Source: Tillandsia leiboldiana
Lineage: Eukaryota > Streptophyta > Magnoliopsida > Poales > Bromeliaceae
Direction: 5' to 3'
DNA length: 64,000 nt
NCBI GenBank assembly: GCA_029204045.2
Contig: CM055065.1
Location: 9,430,521-9,494,520, forward strand
Positions 31,976 through 44,600 of the stretch are shown one piece after another. Made by a program: the position numbers and the translations under genes. Positions within the stretch are counted from its first letter, which is position 1. Each line of letters opens with the position of its first letter. Below the pieces are notes generated by a model. The model was not told the DNA's origin. It saw only the letters and a list, made by a program, of their open reading frames with translations, and made no database searches.

Positions 31976-34929
31976 TGTAATATCATAGATTTTGTAACTC
32001 TTAATACCTCCTGCTAATAAAGTTTTCGTTTAAATGTAACTAATGTAACGGGTTTACTTAAGTCGATAATTCGAAGGTGAGAGTATTTTTCTGCGATAGA
32101 GCTCGGAAAACGGAGAACGGCAGTGCGATCGGATCCGGATTTCGACTTACGGAACTCCAGGAAAGGGGTAGAAAGTGATCGCAATGGCCAGCGGGTGCAT
32201 CGAAATCCGCGTAAGTGATTTGGCACTCTATCCGAGGAAAAAGAGGGAATTATCTTTAAAGAATTATCTTTAAAGAATTATCCCGAAGGATCTTAATTGA
32301 GGAATTAATTAATTGAGGAATTAATTAATTAGGATTTTAAAATACCCGATGTGGTTTTTGTCGTACAAAAAGATTATTTTGTATCTCCTCCCGAAAGAAA
32401 GAGAGAGAAAAGGAAAAAGACGAAACCCTAACTGGAAGGAAATTAGAGGAAAGGCGAAACCCTAATCGGAAGGGAATGGTGGAAAAGAAGGAGAAGGCTA
32501 AAGGACCCGAATCCTCCCGACGAACGTGCCGAAGCCGGGAGGGTGAACGGATAACCGTCTCCTACGATTAGAGGTAAACTAGATTTATTTTCGTATAGTT
32601 TCGCTCGGTTTTTGGGTTTCAGTCTTTCATGGAGTTTAGGAGTAGCCGTTTGCTACCCAACGCGTCGCGCCGCGAAGCCCTAGGGCATCGCCGCGCGACC
32701 GTAATGCGCGCCGCGCGGGGACGGTGCCCTCGCGGCCGCGGCTAGAGCCGCGCGGGACCAAGCTTCCCGCGTGGCCGCTGCTAGGGTAAACGCCGCATGG
32801 GGACGGTGCCCGCGCGGCCACAGCGCATGCCGCGCGGGGCTGGGGCCCGCGCGGCCGCGGCAAACGTCGCGCGGGGCTGGGGCCCGCGCGGCCGCAGCTC
32901 ATGCCGCGCGGGGCTGGGGCCCGCGCGTCCGCGGCAAGCGCCGTGCGGGGCTGGCGCCCGCGCTGCCGCAGCGCATGCCGCGCGGGGCTGGAGCCCGCGC
33001 GGCCGCGGCAAGCGCCGGGCGGCGCTGGCGCCCGCGCGGCCGCAGCGCATGCCGCGCGAGGCTGGGGCCCGCGTGGCCGCGGCAAGCGTCGCGCGGGGCT
33101 GGCGCCCGCGCGGCCGCAGCGCATGCCGCGCGGGGCTGGGGCCCGCGGGGGGCTGGCGCCCGCGCGGCCGCAACGCATGCCGCGCGGGGCTGGGGCCCGC
33201 GCGGCCGCGGCAAGCGCCGCGTGGGGCTGGCGCCCGCGCGGCCGCAGCGTATGCAGCGCGGTGCTGGGGCCCGCGCGGCCGCGGCAAGCGCCGCGCGGGG
33301 CTGGCGCCTGCGCGGGCCCCAGCATGCACCGTGCGGGGCTGGGGCCCACGAGGCCGCGGCAAGCGCCGCGCGCGGGTGGCGCCCGCGCGGCCGCGGCATG
33401 CGCCTCGCGTGGCTGGCGCCCGCGTGGCCGCAACATGCGCCGCGCGGGGCTGGCGCCCGCGCGGCCGCAACATGCGCCGCGCGGGGCTGGCGCCCGCGCG
33501 GTCGGATGGCATGCAACGACTCGTGGGTGGCCGCGTCGCCCATCGCGCTTTGCCGCCACCGCCGTGTCGAGTTGTCATTAGTGTTTTTAAGTATTTGGGC
33601 TCGGTTTATCTACTGTTATATTTCTGATCTGACCGCGGCTCTTTTGGGGACTACTTCTAGGTCCGGTCGTCGACAAAGAGCAAGGTTCGGTCTCCGGAGT
33701 GCAGATTTCGCATAATCGAGGTGGGTAGGTGTTGGTTATTACCGGTGTGGTGTCGTTTCCGAATACTCGTTTGATAAAGTAGATATGTTGATAGTTTGAA
33801 TAACCCCTTAGCATGTGAATCCCTTTTTATATGTCAATAAAAGCGGCTGCGGTCGCAGGTGCGTTATACTGTTCTGACTAAAGCGGCTGAGGTCGCAAGG
33901 CAAAATAAAATACTCATATTGCTTACACGCACACCGGCAATTTGGCCACTGCAGAGGGTGTATTTTTCCGGAAAGATGGTAAGTCATTTACCCGTGTACC
34001 CCACAAGGGGAGGTTAGTGGGGACCCCTCAAGGAGAGGCGACTGCTACTTGGGCAGTGGAGGGGCTGGAGGGACCAAGAAGATGAGTACGGTATTAGGGT
34101 TGGGGCCCAAAATATTCTGAAGCTGGGGTAGGTGCCCAGCGGGACTTTCAACAGGAATTTAGCGATACATGAAGGGGAGGGGGAAAGTAAATGCTCCGGT
34201 GATTCGGTGTGTTCATTCTATTATTGCGTTTACTTACATGTTTCTACTTTATCAGTCACTGACAACTCACACTGTGACAGGTTCGATTAGGGGTGGAATT
34301 CGGGACGATGGTGAGGCATCAGTTAGAGGACACTAGCCAAGAGGGCTAGTAAAACGATACGTTATTTTCTTTACTTTTGGTTATTTCATTATACTATGGT
34401 TAGTTTAACTGTGATTCATTTACTGTGGTTTCTGATGGATGTTGGGATGAGGATTTTCTTGTAATTAACTGGTGAATGATAGGATATGTAATTGTGGCTT
34501 GCTTTCAAATGCAAACCGGTTTCAAAAGTGTTTTCAAAGCAAGTGCCGTGTGGGCACCGATTTTAAAACCCGTGGTTTTATCCTTTCAAGTTAATGGCCG
34601 CACAAAGAGTTTGTGAAAACGTTTTAGAAAACTGGGTGTCGAGTGGGCACCGATTTTCAAAACCCATGGGTTTATTCTATAGTCTTATAGAATAGCGGTG
34701 ATGATGTGATTTAATATATTCTCTCCTCTGTGCCTGTCATGTTTGGAATGGTTAAAGTATTCGACTTGTTGGCAACGCCGTGCATATACAAAGGAGGCTC
34801 CGCCCGTTTGGGGAGTGAATTTGTATATGCGGCGGGTCTGGTGCGCGCCGAAGGCAAGGTTCAGTAAAATATTTTTTTTAAAAAAATGGGTACATTTTTC
34901 CGCAATGTTAGAACCTCCGGGATGTGACA
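31976..34929 (+). mobile_element. E2 3' LTR (2954 bp)
   Basis: Same ends as the 5' LTR except GATGTGACA for GGCGTGACA at the 3' end. It is 297 bp longer, which is close to eight 37-bp units, because its minisatellite is larger. The stem-loop is kept at 34782-34792 with 34820-34830. AGTTG at 34930-34934 completes the target-site duplication. Confidence 0.93.
32795..33505. repeat. 37-bp GC-rich minisatellite, about 19 units
   Basis: The expanded counterpart of 26277-26640. Units alternate between CAGCGCATGCCGCG and GGCAAGCGCCGCG versions. The ORFs of 200-310 codons over it, on both strands, are artefacts of its composition. Confidence 0.88.
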
Positions 34930-34934
34930 AGTTG

Positions 34935-35988
34935 GATGTTGAGGATCCGGATCAGGGCATTCCAGTCCGGACCCCGGACAAAGTTGAGTTCATGCGTAAT
35001 TCCAATCCGGAACAGTCCCCAGTCAGTCCGGACCCCGAACTATGTGTTTGCTGAAATCGCATGAATAGTCCGTATCAGGGAATTCCAGTCCGGACCCCGA
35101 ACTTGTTTTTTTGGAAAAATTCTGTCTAAAGACGACAGTCCGGATTAGACTAATCCAGTCCGGACCGTCGAGCACGAAAATTCCAGATAAGTTAGTTTTT
35201 GATGCTTATCTCTTTCCAAAGGTTTCTAACCTATAAATAGACCCTTATTTTCATCTTTTAGGGTTAATCCAAAATAATCCCGATTATCAAAAACCGAAAG
35301 ATAAAAATCCACATATATAGAGAAGAAAGGAAAGCATGATCTAATCTATGTTTCTTCGTCTATATTGTTCAATTTGATTCTAGGGTTTTCAAACTCTTAT
35401 TTCTTGTAGAATCAAATTGAAGAATACTTAGATGGTAATTTCTTATCTATCTTTGATCTAAGTATTCGGCGGATTATCATCACCAACAAAACAACAATTT
35501 TCCAAAATCGGCGCGTGGATTCGAGTGGCCTTGTGGATTCAAGGTGCTACCGCTCTCGTGGATTCGGAGCGAGGTACGTTCATGTGATCGATACGTGCTA
35601 CATTGGTGAAGACCATAGATTCGGTTGGACGTCGTGGATTCGATGTTGGACATCGTGGATTCGACGTTGGACGCAAATCGTGGATTCGAGGCGCGTTGTG
35701 GAGCGAGCGGAAAAGATCTACTTGGAGCAGATGGAAAAGGTTGAGTCGTAGTGTTACAGTAAATCACCTTGTACGTGTTTAATCTTAGTGGATTTCGCCG
35801 TGTTATCGGTCCCGTAATTTTTTTCTCCTGTGATGGAATTTTCCACGTAAAATCTTACGTACTTTATTTATTTTTCGCATTGGGTTGTTTTTTACGCAAC
35901 GATTTGGTGTGTTTATTGTTTACACCTATTCACCCCCCCCTCTAGGTGATTTTTTCCCTATTCAGATCCATTATTAACATAACCCACA
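34935..35988 (+). mobile_element. C1 5' LTR, right part
   Basis: Continues the copia LTR after E2. It contains several CAGTCCGGAC units (about 34960-35160), a TATA box (TATAAATA, 35232-35239) and a pyrimidine-rich tail CACCTATTCACCCCCCCCTC. It ends AACCCACA at 35988. A CGTGGATTCGA-type repeat lies around 35515-35690 and recurs in C2 (63050-63140). Confidence 0.87.
35232..35239 (+). promoter_or_regulatory. C1 LTR TATA box
   Basis: TATAAATA in the context CTAACCTATAAATAGAC, repeated exactly in C2 at 62806-62813. It is the likely start of the C1 genomic transcript. Confidence 0.75.
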
Positions 35989-35990
35989 AG

Positions 35991-36003
35991 TGGTATCAGA
36001 GAG
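35991..36003 (+). other. C1 primer-binding site (tRNA-Met)
   Basis: TGGTATCAGAGAG lies two bases after the LTR end. Confidence 0.9.
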
Positions 36004-36021
36004 TGAATAGGGTTGTAAACA

Positions 36022-36416
36022 ATGGTTGAAGGTGGAAACATCAATAGACCACCGTTCTTCGATGGAACAAATTATGCATATTGGAAAGTACGCATGAGAG
36101 CGTTTTTAATTTCCATCGATGAACGGGTTTGGAAATCAATTGAGTTTGTATAGTCATATCCTACTGAGATTATTGTCGATGTTGTCACCATCAAACCTAG
36201 GTCGAAATGGACCAAGAAAGAGATTGATGCATCTTCTTACAACGGCAAGGGAATTAACGCTTTATTTAATGCCTTGTCTCAAACTGAGTTTTCTCGCGTC
36301 TAGGCATGTGAGACCGCGAAAAAAATCTGGCATACTCTACAAGTTACACATGAGGGTATAAGCCTTGTGAAGATTCAGAAACTGCAGATGCTTACGAGCA
36401 AATTTGTTCAATTCAT
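36022..36416 (+). pseudogene. C1 gag, N-terminal part (broken)
   Basis: ATG at 36022 starts MVEGGNINRPPFFDGTNYAY, the classic start of Sirevirus Gag. The frame meets TAG at 36151-36153, where the C2 copy has tryptophan (TGG), and another TAG at 36301-36303. A two-base deletion near 36405 then moves reading into the frame of the next segment. Gag coats the RNA genome in the particle. The break pattern shows that C1 Gag is dead. Confidence 0.85.
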
Positions 36417-37379
36417 ATGGCAGAAAATGAATCTTTCACGGATTATTATACACGATTGCAAGATATCGTAAATACATGTGCTAACTTGGGAGAGAAAATT
36501 CCAGAATCTATAGTTGTAAGAAAGATTTTGAGAACTCTTCCTGAAAGATTTCGCCCTAAGGTCGCAGCCATTGAAACAGTAAAACACCCGGACGAAATCA
36601 AAGTAGAAGAATTAGTTGGTGCACTTCAAACTTATGAAATGACTTTTCATACTAACTATTCTTCTGGAAAGCCTTCCTATTCTTCTAAGTTTTCAGGTTT
36701 TGCATTGAAATCAACAAAGGAAGAAGACGCAGATTTATCCTCCTCAGATGCTGATGATAATCTATCTATGGAGGATTTCGAGAAACAAATTGCATTCTTG
36801 ACAAGAAAATTTCGCCGAAGCTTTCGAAGGGGAAATTCAAGCAAACCATCATCCTTCGTTAAGTCCAAGAAAAGCAAAGGAAATTCAAGCTTTAAATCAA
36901 GAAAGCAAGAAGGTTCTTCAAAGGACAAGAAGAACACCGAGGGACAAATCCAGTGCTTCAAATGCCGAGGTTTTGGCCATATCTCAACGGAGTGTCCCAA
37001 CAAGAATCCGTCAAAGAAGAAGGCTATGCAAGCCGTCACATGGGATGACACTTCCACTTCTGATGAGTCATCTTCCAGTGATGAGGATAACAACGCCACT
37101 ACATTCATTGCGTCCACAACTTCACCCTTCGTGTGTTTTTCAACAACTTCCTCTGGTTCATTATCCATCTCCTCCTTGAATGAAAAAACTGCAACGGAAG
37201 ATGAACCAAGCGATTCCGAAGGTGAAGACTTTGCTTTTGCCTACCATAAATTATTAAAGGATTCTAAGAAATTGGCAAAGCAAAATAAAAGTTTGAGAAG
37301 AAGATTGTGGGATTTTGAAGAACAATCTAAAAGGCAACTTCTCTCTCAAACACTCTTGAAGAGGAAAGGGACAACTTGA
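36417..37379 (+). pseudogene. C1 gag, middle part with first zinc knuckle
   Basis: The frame begins in the conserved helix DYYTRLQDIVNTCANLGE and continues through RKILRTLPERFRPKVAAIE (retrotransposon Gag/UBN2-type domain). A serine- and lysine-rich stretch follows, then the zinc knuckle CFKCRGFGHISTEC and an acidic serine-rich region. Its own end is a frameshift near 37345 that abandons the following coiled coil. The ATG at 36417 is internal to the original protein and not a real start. Confidence 0.87.
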
Positions 37380-37705
37380 TCAAGATAAACACTTCCCTTC
37401 AAGAGAAGAACGAGCATTTCAAGAAGGAACATATCAAATTGGTAGATAAAGCAAATCACTTCTTGAAGCTCCACTCCGAGGCTCAACAAAAAAAATTGGA
37501 GATGACAAAGACCATATTCCAACTTAAGGAAGATTTGAAGCGATTCTCTTCAGGAAGGAGCAAGTTGGATAAATTGCTTGGTCTCTGTCAAACGAATCGC
37601 TTGGGTCTTGGATACGCTCGAACCGGTGAGGAATAAAGTTTGAGCAAAACGGTTTTCGTGCCCCAGTCGGTTGCTCCTCCTCCGACGAGAATCATCGCCT
37701 CCAAC
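37376..37705 (+). pseudogene. C1 gag coiled coil (Sirevirus type)
   Basis: A lysine/glutamate-rich helical stretch (SLQEKNEHFKKEHIKLVDK and on) leads to KLDKLLGLCQ and LGLGYARTGE, a hallmark of Sirevirus Gag. An in-frame TAA at 37634-37636 interrupts it. Past the stop, the same frame stays open to the S1 insertion at 37711. The frame continues beyond S1 at 41609. Confidence 0.83.
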
Positions 37706-37710
37706 GTTAA

Positions 37711-40700
37711 TGTCACGCCCCGGGGTCAAAACTGCGACCCGGGCTCGCCAACAGATCCGTCGCCAATACAAAACCCCACATAGGCGAAGCGTCCAACCTG
37801 CAAGAAAAGGACTACAGCTAAACAGATATCAGAGCTATAAAGAAAACTGCTGTAAAACTAAAATCCAACCATCTGTACAACTGAAAATAATGATACAATA
37901 TCCATCTCCCAAATATGATCATATACAAAATCCTCTGATACAATAACCCAGAACTCAACAGGGAGGTAAACTGAAATAATACATCAGTGTACAGGCTCTC
38001 AGTACAAGTCAGATCCTCACAATACAATAGTCTCTCAAAAGTGGAAATAAAACTAGTCTACTGACTGTACTACAAATCTCCAATGTAGGGGTACAGCTAC
38101 TCTCCAAAGACAGGTAGGGATCTAGCCCGCGACTCCCTCGCCTCGAACAGTAACAGCAGAATCTGCAACACCCGCAAATGACTCTGCAAAACAAAGGAGA
38201 GGAAAGAAAAAGGATGGGGAGAACCCACAACGGGTGTGAGAACTACACCAACAGGTAGTTCTCAGTGGGTACCGCCACCAAGCCTGACGGTCTGTCCACT
38301 AAGTCTACTAGAGGCATAAGATAACGATGCAGTAAAGACTGAAAAGAAAAGCTGGAGATACTCAACAGGTACCATGCCTCTATCTAAATGCTCAATGGGG
38401 AAAACAGATGAATGACATGCAACCACTCGCACACAAGGTGCTCAATCGACCCAATCGAGCTGACTTTCATATTTGGTCCAATCAAGCCTGTGCCTCACTA
38501 GTGCATCAACATAGGGTGTCCAATCGGACTAGCTCGCTATCGAATAGTGGCACATTCAGGCTATAGTCGAAATCCACGCTCTCTCTCAGAACGGATAGAC
38601 TCAAGATCCTCAAGCATCTCGCACAACGGTCGAAGTACTCTCAACGACACAGGACCACCGTCAACCCAAACGGCTCCCAACAATACTAGCACTGGTCTAA
38701 TCCCAGCTACTAGACTCCACTCGGCCCCCAGGCACGAATGCAACAATAAAAGTATCTGCCTGAATAAACCCAATCAATGGACCAGTAAAAACTGGCACTG
38801 CCTGCTCTGCTATCGAACTCAAGAACTCATCCGCGGGATACAAACCGGCTTCTGACCAGCACGGTCACATCCCAAAATAAGTAACAGACCGGCTCCTGAC
38901 CGGCACGGTCTCATCCCAAAATAAGTAACAGACCGACTCCTGACCGGCACGATCGCACACTCCGGAGTGGCACTCGAGGAGAGCGACCCACACGAGTAAA
39001 GTATCACTGTAACAAGTATCACGATATAGCAGGACTGGATCACGACTCTGATCGAAGTGGGAAAATCCATCCACTAAAGAAATCCGATCCCCAATCAAAT
39101 GCACAAGTAAATATCCGGTCAACCGCCCAATGTCCGCGGTCGCCACAATACCCCACAAGTCCCCAATCTGGTACAACAACCAACACCCGGTCAACCGCCC
39201 AATATCCGCGGTTGCCGTAACACCCCACAACCCACAATAAAATCCAACCTGTCCCAGACCCAAAGTCTCGACTACACTATCCCAAACCCCTGCTCGAACC
39301 CGAGCAACATGAATCACAAGTCTGACTAAAAAAGAGAAAAGAAGCAAAGATTATTTCTCCTAAGTCAAGTCCCAACATGATAGTGTAGCAGTAAAAGATG
39401 GCCTATCTAGATGTCCATACAAACATGCAAGTGTCCTTAAGGAAGATAGAAGAAATAGAGTATATCAACTAATGGCTCCACATAGGTATAACCAACATGC
39501 CAAAATCACTAATGAACAACACCTATCCATAATCCATGATCCAATATAACTCCTCTGAGTAGTACCCGCACATAGATATATCATCCTGTCCCCTAGAATA
39601 ATCAATCCTCATGAATGGCTATGTGCTAACATGGCATGCTAGTACATCACTACAATAGTATATCAATCCACATGATCTAGGTCATTCTCATGTTTACATC
39701 TCAATCCTATTAGTTGTACATTAATTATGCATGCTATCAATCAAAAGAGCAATATTCCCATAGGTAAGCTTTCCTTAACCATCATCATAGATATTTAAAT
39801 CTTGCAAGTTCCCATAAGTCATAACATGAATATTTATCTTGCAATTCCATATACAATTATCATTCCTAAGCTTACCCCTCAACCATATATGGGTACATAA
39901 ACATGCATGCATTCTATCGAATAGAATTAGAGAACCGTCCGCCGGTTCTGGAGACGAAGCAACCCACCTGAAGCGCTTTCTGTAGGCAAAGCCGAAGTTG
40001 GTGAAGTGCGTAGCCACGCTATCAAAATCCGCCGAAACCGCACCCTCGGTACTCGGTCGCACAAGCCTCTGCTCCAACCAACATCACAGCCAATAATCAA
40101 ATGACACCACAAACACATCCCAAAAACAGCACTTGCTGTTTTTACAAACCAGAACAGAAAAGGGGATTTTTACCTGCGTGCATTCCTCTAAAAAATCCAA
40201 AAAAATCACGGCTGCGATCCTCGCGACGAGTAGATGCAAATCGAGTATTTATACTCCTCGTTCTGACACCTGTAGGCCAAGATACAAATAGAACATCGCG
40301 ATAAGCCAATCAATCCACAACTCGCAAATCTGCGGAAATCAGTCACGGAGAAGCTTAAATATCACCTTCGAAGAATCCTTCAAAAAATCTGATAAAAATA
40401 CGGCCGCGTTCCTCTCGAAGCGTAGATGCCGATCGAGTCCTCACACGCCCTGATCCGATGCCCGTAGGTCGAGAAATTCCAACAATACTCCACCGCTGTC
40501 CCAAACATCGTAGCAGTACAAGGGGTCAAAAGGTACCTCGGGAACACCACCAAAAACTCAAAAAGGAGCAAAGTAGTCTACACAGAAATCGAAGGCACAT
40601 CTCTCGTGAACACGCAGCCACAAAAATCGGCCCAAAATTCCATCGGAGTGATCCAGGGGGCCTCGCGGACTGAACTGCGACGGTAGAGACCAAAATCGAA

Positions 40701-41603
40701 GGAGCGTCGAAGCTCTCGGTGTCGAGGAGAACGCAGATGGCACGACTTCCAAAATTTCCCGGGATCCTAAAAATCAAAGAAAACCCACAGTAGAACCTCT
40801 CTGCCAAAAATTGGGTCAAGAGGACTCGGAAAAAGTCCTCAAAAGAAGACACAAGGGGCTATTTATAGCCCAGCCCACACACAAAAGGAATTCCGGATTC
40901 GGGCACAGGAATCGGGCGCCCGAATCCGGCCCGACCCGTTACTATGCGCGCCCGAAACAACCACGAAGCGCCACATGTCCAATCCGCGCCCCGCGCGCCC
41001 GGCGCACAAGCGCCCGGCAATCGCGGCGCGCCGGGTGGCAGCACGGTCCACAGCGTGGACCGTGGGCCGCGGTTCACAGAGGCCCAACCGGGTCGCTGCG
41101 CCCGCTAATGAGCGGGCAACACGTGGCCTGGTGGGGTCCACGGTGCGCCGCGCCCGGCGCGCTGTCGCGCGTGCATTGATCGGCCACTCCCCTCGCACCA
41201 CGTGTCCAAGCCGAAGTCCGCTGGTCCCGGTGCACGCCCAAGTCCGTGGACCAGCCTGCCCGCCGCCGCGCACGCGCCTGCCCGTGCCGCCGGTGCTGCC
41301 CTAGCCTGCTAGAACAGTAACAAAGTGGCTCGAAATCCGTGTTTTGGCATCCGGGCTCCGAAAAATACAAGTAAATAGTCCATTTTCATCATTTTCGCGT
41401 GCTGAGTCCAAATCGATGTCCGTTTTGCCAAATTCCACTTCTAAAATTTGTCGAAGGCATCCGGACAGGTAAACTTAATCCAAATTTGTGTTCGGTCCAA
41501 TCTTGAGGCCCGATTTGCGCACAAAGTCCTCCATCACACCGAATATGGCTCCAGAAGTCGCTGATCACACTGCAAAAGCTCTGCGAAGATCCGGGTCATC
41601 ACA
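37711..41603 (-). mobile_element. Solo LTR S1 (3893 bp), inserted in C1 gag
   Basis: Bounded by TGTCACGCCCCGG and GGGTCATCACA (minus strand TGTGATGACCC to GGGGCGTGACA). A perfect GTTAA duplication flanks it (37706-37710 and 41604-41608). No PBS, polypurine tract or coding region is associated, so it is a solo LTR left by LTR-LTR recombination. It has a 3'-end hairpin, a GC-rich promoter block with CACGTG at 41120-41125 and 41199-41204, the palindrome around 40911-40925 and a TATA box at 40860-40867. Two 70-bp repeats (near 39115 and 39185) hold GGTCAACCGCCCAAT. Confidence 0.92.
40860..40867 (-). promoter_or_regulatory. S1 TATA box
   Basis: TATTTATA on the plus strand (TATAAATA on the minus strand) inside GGGCTATTTATAGCCC, about 45 bases from the palindrome ATCGGGCGCCCGAAT on the upstream side. 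Confidence 0.7.
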
Positions 41604-41608
41604 GTTAA

Positions 41609-41696
41609 CAAGCCTAACTCATTGCGTTCAGGTTCAACGTTTACAAAGGTATGTTATCGTTGTGGTTTTGCAAGGCACATTAGAGCAAATTGCAAG
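41609..41696 (+). pseudogene. C1 gag fragment with second zinc knuckle
   Basis: This 88-base island of C1 lies between S1 and S2. It encodes CYRCGFARHIRANC (41652-41693), a perfect CX2CX4HX4C knuckle. Sireviruses characteristically carry a second Gag knuckle after the coiled coil, so position and type agree. The reading frame joins the gag segment left of S1 (through the GTTAA target) and the segment right of S2/S3 (through the CAAG target) without a shift, which confirms both insertion boundaries. Confidence 0.88.
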
Positions 41697-44600
41697 TGTA
41701 GTGGTCCAGGTCCCTATGTAGTTTTTCCCGTGAATCCACAGTGTGAAACACCTATTGTTGGTGTGTCTAGCCTATAGTGCATCAAGGGATGCCACAGATG
41801 GACCCAGTGAGGTATCTAGAGCTGGATTGGCCTTCGGCTTCTTTTGCCGAATTTTAGAAAGGGTTTTGGGCCAAACAGAGGTTGGATTTGGATTTAGCGC
41901 GGAAAAACGCTTAAAAACAACTATTTGCTTGTTTGTTTCTGAGTCCGGAGGCCCAAAAAGGACTCCCGGAAGTTTTCAGTGGATTCTGGTGCATGGGGGG
42001 GACCGTAGACCGCCGGCATGCCATGTGGCGGCCTATCATTGGCCGGCATGCAGCGGTCCACTGAGCGGTGCGGCATGGTGCGTAGACCCGGCGCGGGACA
42101 CGTGGCGCTACCGGATAGGCTGGTTCTTGGTGCGCGGTCTACAGAGAGGGGCGCGGCGGTGCATGGACCAGGGCGAGGTACACGTGTCAGTCCCCGGTTG
42201 GTCAGCGCAGTGGCGCGGTCCACGGAACCTGAAAGCGGGTGCGTGGACCGGGCGTAGGGGACAGGTGGCGGCTTCTGGTTGGCGGGCTTACCGGCTGCAG
42301 TGCACGGAGGCGCGGGGGACCGCCTCGGGGCGCGTGCGTGGCAGGGCGGTCAGGTGGCGCCTGCCCGCACGCGCGGCCTGTGACGCGGGGGGGCACGTGG
42401 GGCCCCGCTATTCACGGGCGCCACCTACCCCCGTTGACCGCCGCGGACGCGTGGCAGCGCCCGGCTGGGCTTGCACGGCTATCCCGTGTTCGAGACACGT
42501 GTCAAGTCCCAGGACGATCCGGGCGCTCGCTGCGGGGGGAATATTCCAGCGGATTCGAGCGCCCGAATCCGGTCCGAGCGCCCGAATCCGGGGACCCATC
42601 CAGCATTTTTGGAAATGTTTTCTTTGGCCTATAAATAGGCCCGAGCCACCTTCTTTTCCCTCTTTTCTTCCTCTTCGAGCCCGATTCTCACTATGACTCC
42701 TTCAGGAAAGTTGCTCCCCCCTTCGTGCTGTATCTACTGGAGGATTCCTGGGATTTTAGGAGGCACGTACTTCAAGGTTTTCAGTTCTTCGGCGCATCGC
42801 GACGTTCCTTCACCGGTGATCTTCTCCGTCGCGTTTCGGTGCATGGGCTCCCCCGACCTACTCCGACCATCTTTTTGGACGATTCTTGCGCCGTTGGCTT
42901 CACGACTAGTTGGGCTATGATTTTTGTATTTTTATCTCCCCCTCATTTCGAGTTTTTCTTAGAGTTTTCTGAGCCTTCTTGTGACCTCTTTTCTGCGGCG
43001 GAGTTTTTGGACAGCACCGGAGTGTTTCGAGGATTTCTCCGTGCTCGAGCATCGGATTGAGGCATGCCAATACTCATTTTGCATCTAAGCATCGAAAGGA
43101 ACATAATAGTATTTTTCTTGGAATTTTCTGAGGTTTTTCCGAAGGTATAAATTCCATCTTTTCTGGGCGGAGTGCTACAGTTTTTGTGTTTGTGGAGTTT
43201 CGCTCTCACCGCATTGCGTATTTTGTAACTTGGCCTACAGGACTCGGTTTGGGACGTGCAGTACTTGTTTCGAACGGCTCGACGCGTCGATCGCAGCGGT
43301 ATTTTTGTCGAAATTTTTGAATTCCATCCTACAGGTTGAAACCGTGCATCTTCGGGACTGTTATTTTTGGACAGCGATTAAATGTGGAATTGTATGTTTA
43401 ATTGGGGTCGTTTGGACACTTTTGCAGTTATCGCGGCGGGCGACGTTTTTCTTGGGCGAGAGTGTTTCCTGGATTTGGAGTTAGCGATCGAGGTGGGTGT
43501 CATTGTGAACCTCTTACTTTTGATCACCCACTAGGCATATTGGAGTAATTCCTATGTTAAAAGGCTAATTGCACCCTACGGATAATAATTGCATGCTTGT
43601 TGAGATCAAAAGGACATTATGTTAGAACTTGCTTTTATGAGGGTTTTGGTTATTAGAAGGGGTATTATCATGTCAAAAAGAGAAGGCCAATTTATATCTT
43701 GTGAGCATGGCGCATGTGGTATAGGCAGGCATAGGCTATTTTGTACTTATTATTCTTATGCAATTATCAATATCTTGGAATAGCATGATCTAATAAATGT
43801 AAGAACATCGATACTTGCTTTCCTTTTGGATCATCTTGGGACATTTGCATGCTTGTATGGTCATCTAGATAGGCCACCTTTTTCTGCTACACTATCATGC
43901 TGGAACTTGACTTAGGAGAAACCATATTTCCTGCTTTTCTCCTTTCATGCTAGACTCTGGGTATTTGTAGCTCGTGCGCGAGCAGGGGGTTTTGGGATAG
44001 TGTAGTCAGATTATTGGGTTCTGGGACAGGCTGGCTTGAGGGCAGGGTATTGCGGCGACCGCGAACATTGGGCGGTCAACCGGGTAGTTTCGGTTGCATC
44101 AAATCGGGGGGATCGGGCTTTCTTTAGTGGATGGGTTTTCCCACTTTGATCAGAGTCGTGATCCAGTCCTACTAGTTTATGATACTTGTTACTGAGATAC
44201 TTTACTCGTGTGGGTCGCTCCCCTCGAGTGCCACTACGGAGTGTGCGACAGGCAGGATTTGAGTCCTTGAGACTCCTTCTTTGCATCGGTGTTATGCGTA
44301 GGCTGGCATACCCGATGCGGCAGGCAGAGCAGGTAGTACCAGTGTTTACTGGTGGTTAGATTGGGTTATTCAGGCAAGCATTTAGATACTGATGCATACT
44401 TTTAGCTATTCTTATTGGCTTGGCATTTAGAGGCATATTAGTGGTAGCTTTTTCTTCAGCATTTATATTCATAGCATACCACCTCTCTTTCCTTTTCGCC
44501 TCTGGTTGTCCTAGTGGGCTTGTCTGAGTTTGAGGCTTAACCCACTAGGGGAGGCTACTGTTTCTATAGTAGTTCTCACCCCCCATTGTCCTTCTTCGTT

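Noticed and set aside
26131..33715. Alanine/arginine-rich ORFs of 140-314 codons at 26131-26856 and 32636-33715
   Set aside because: Same cause: the 37-bp GC-rich repeat of the E2 LTRs is open in several frames on both strands.
40811..41304. ORFs of 72-136 codons over the GC-rich block of S1, and similar ones in S2 (41743-42696) and E4 (53087-54094)
   Set aside because: Overlapping frames on both strands in LTR promoter sequence, with no conserved domain. The S2 and E4 versions are reverse complements of related LTR DNA, not homologous proteins.
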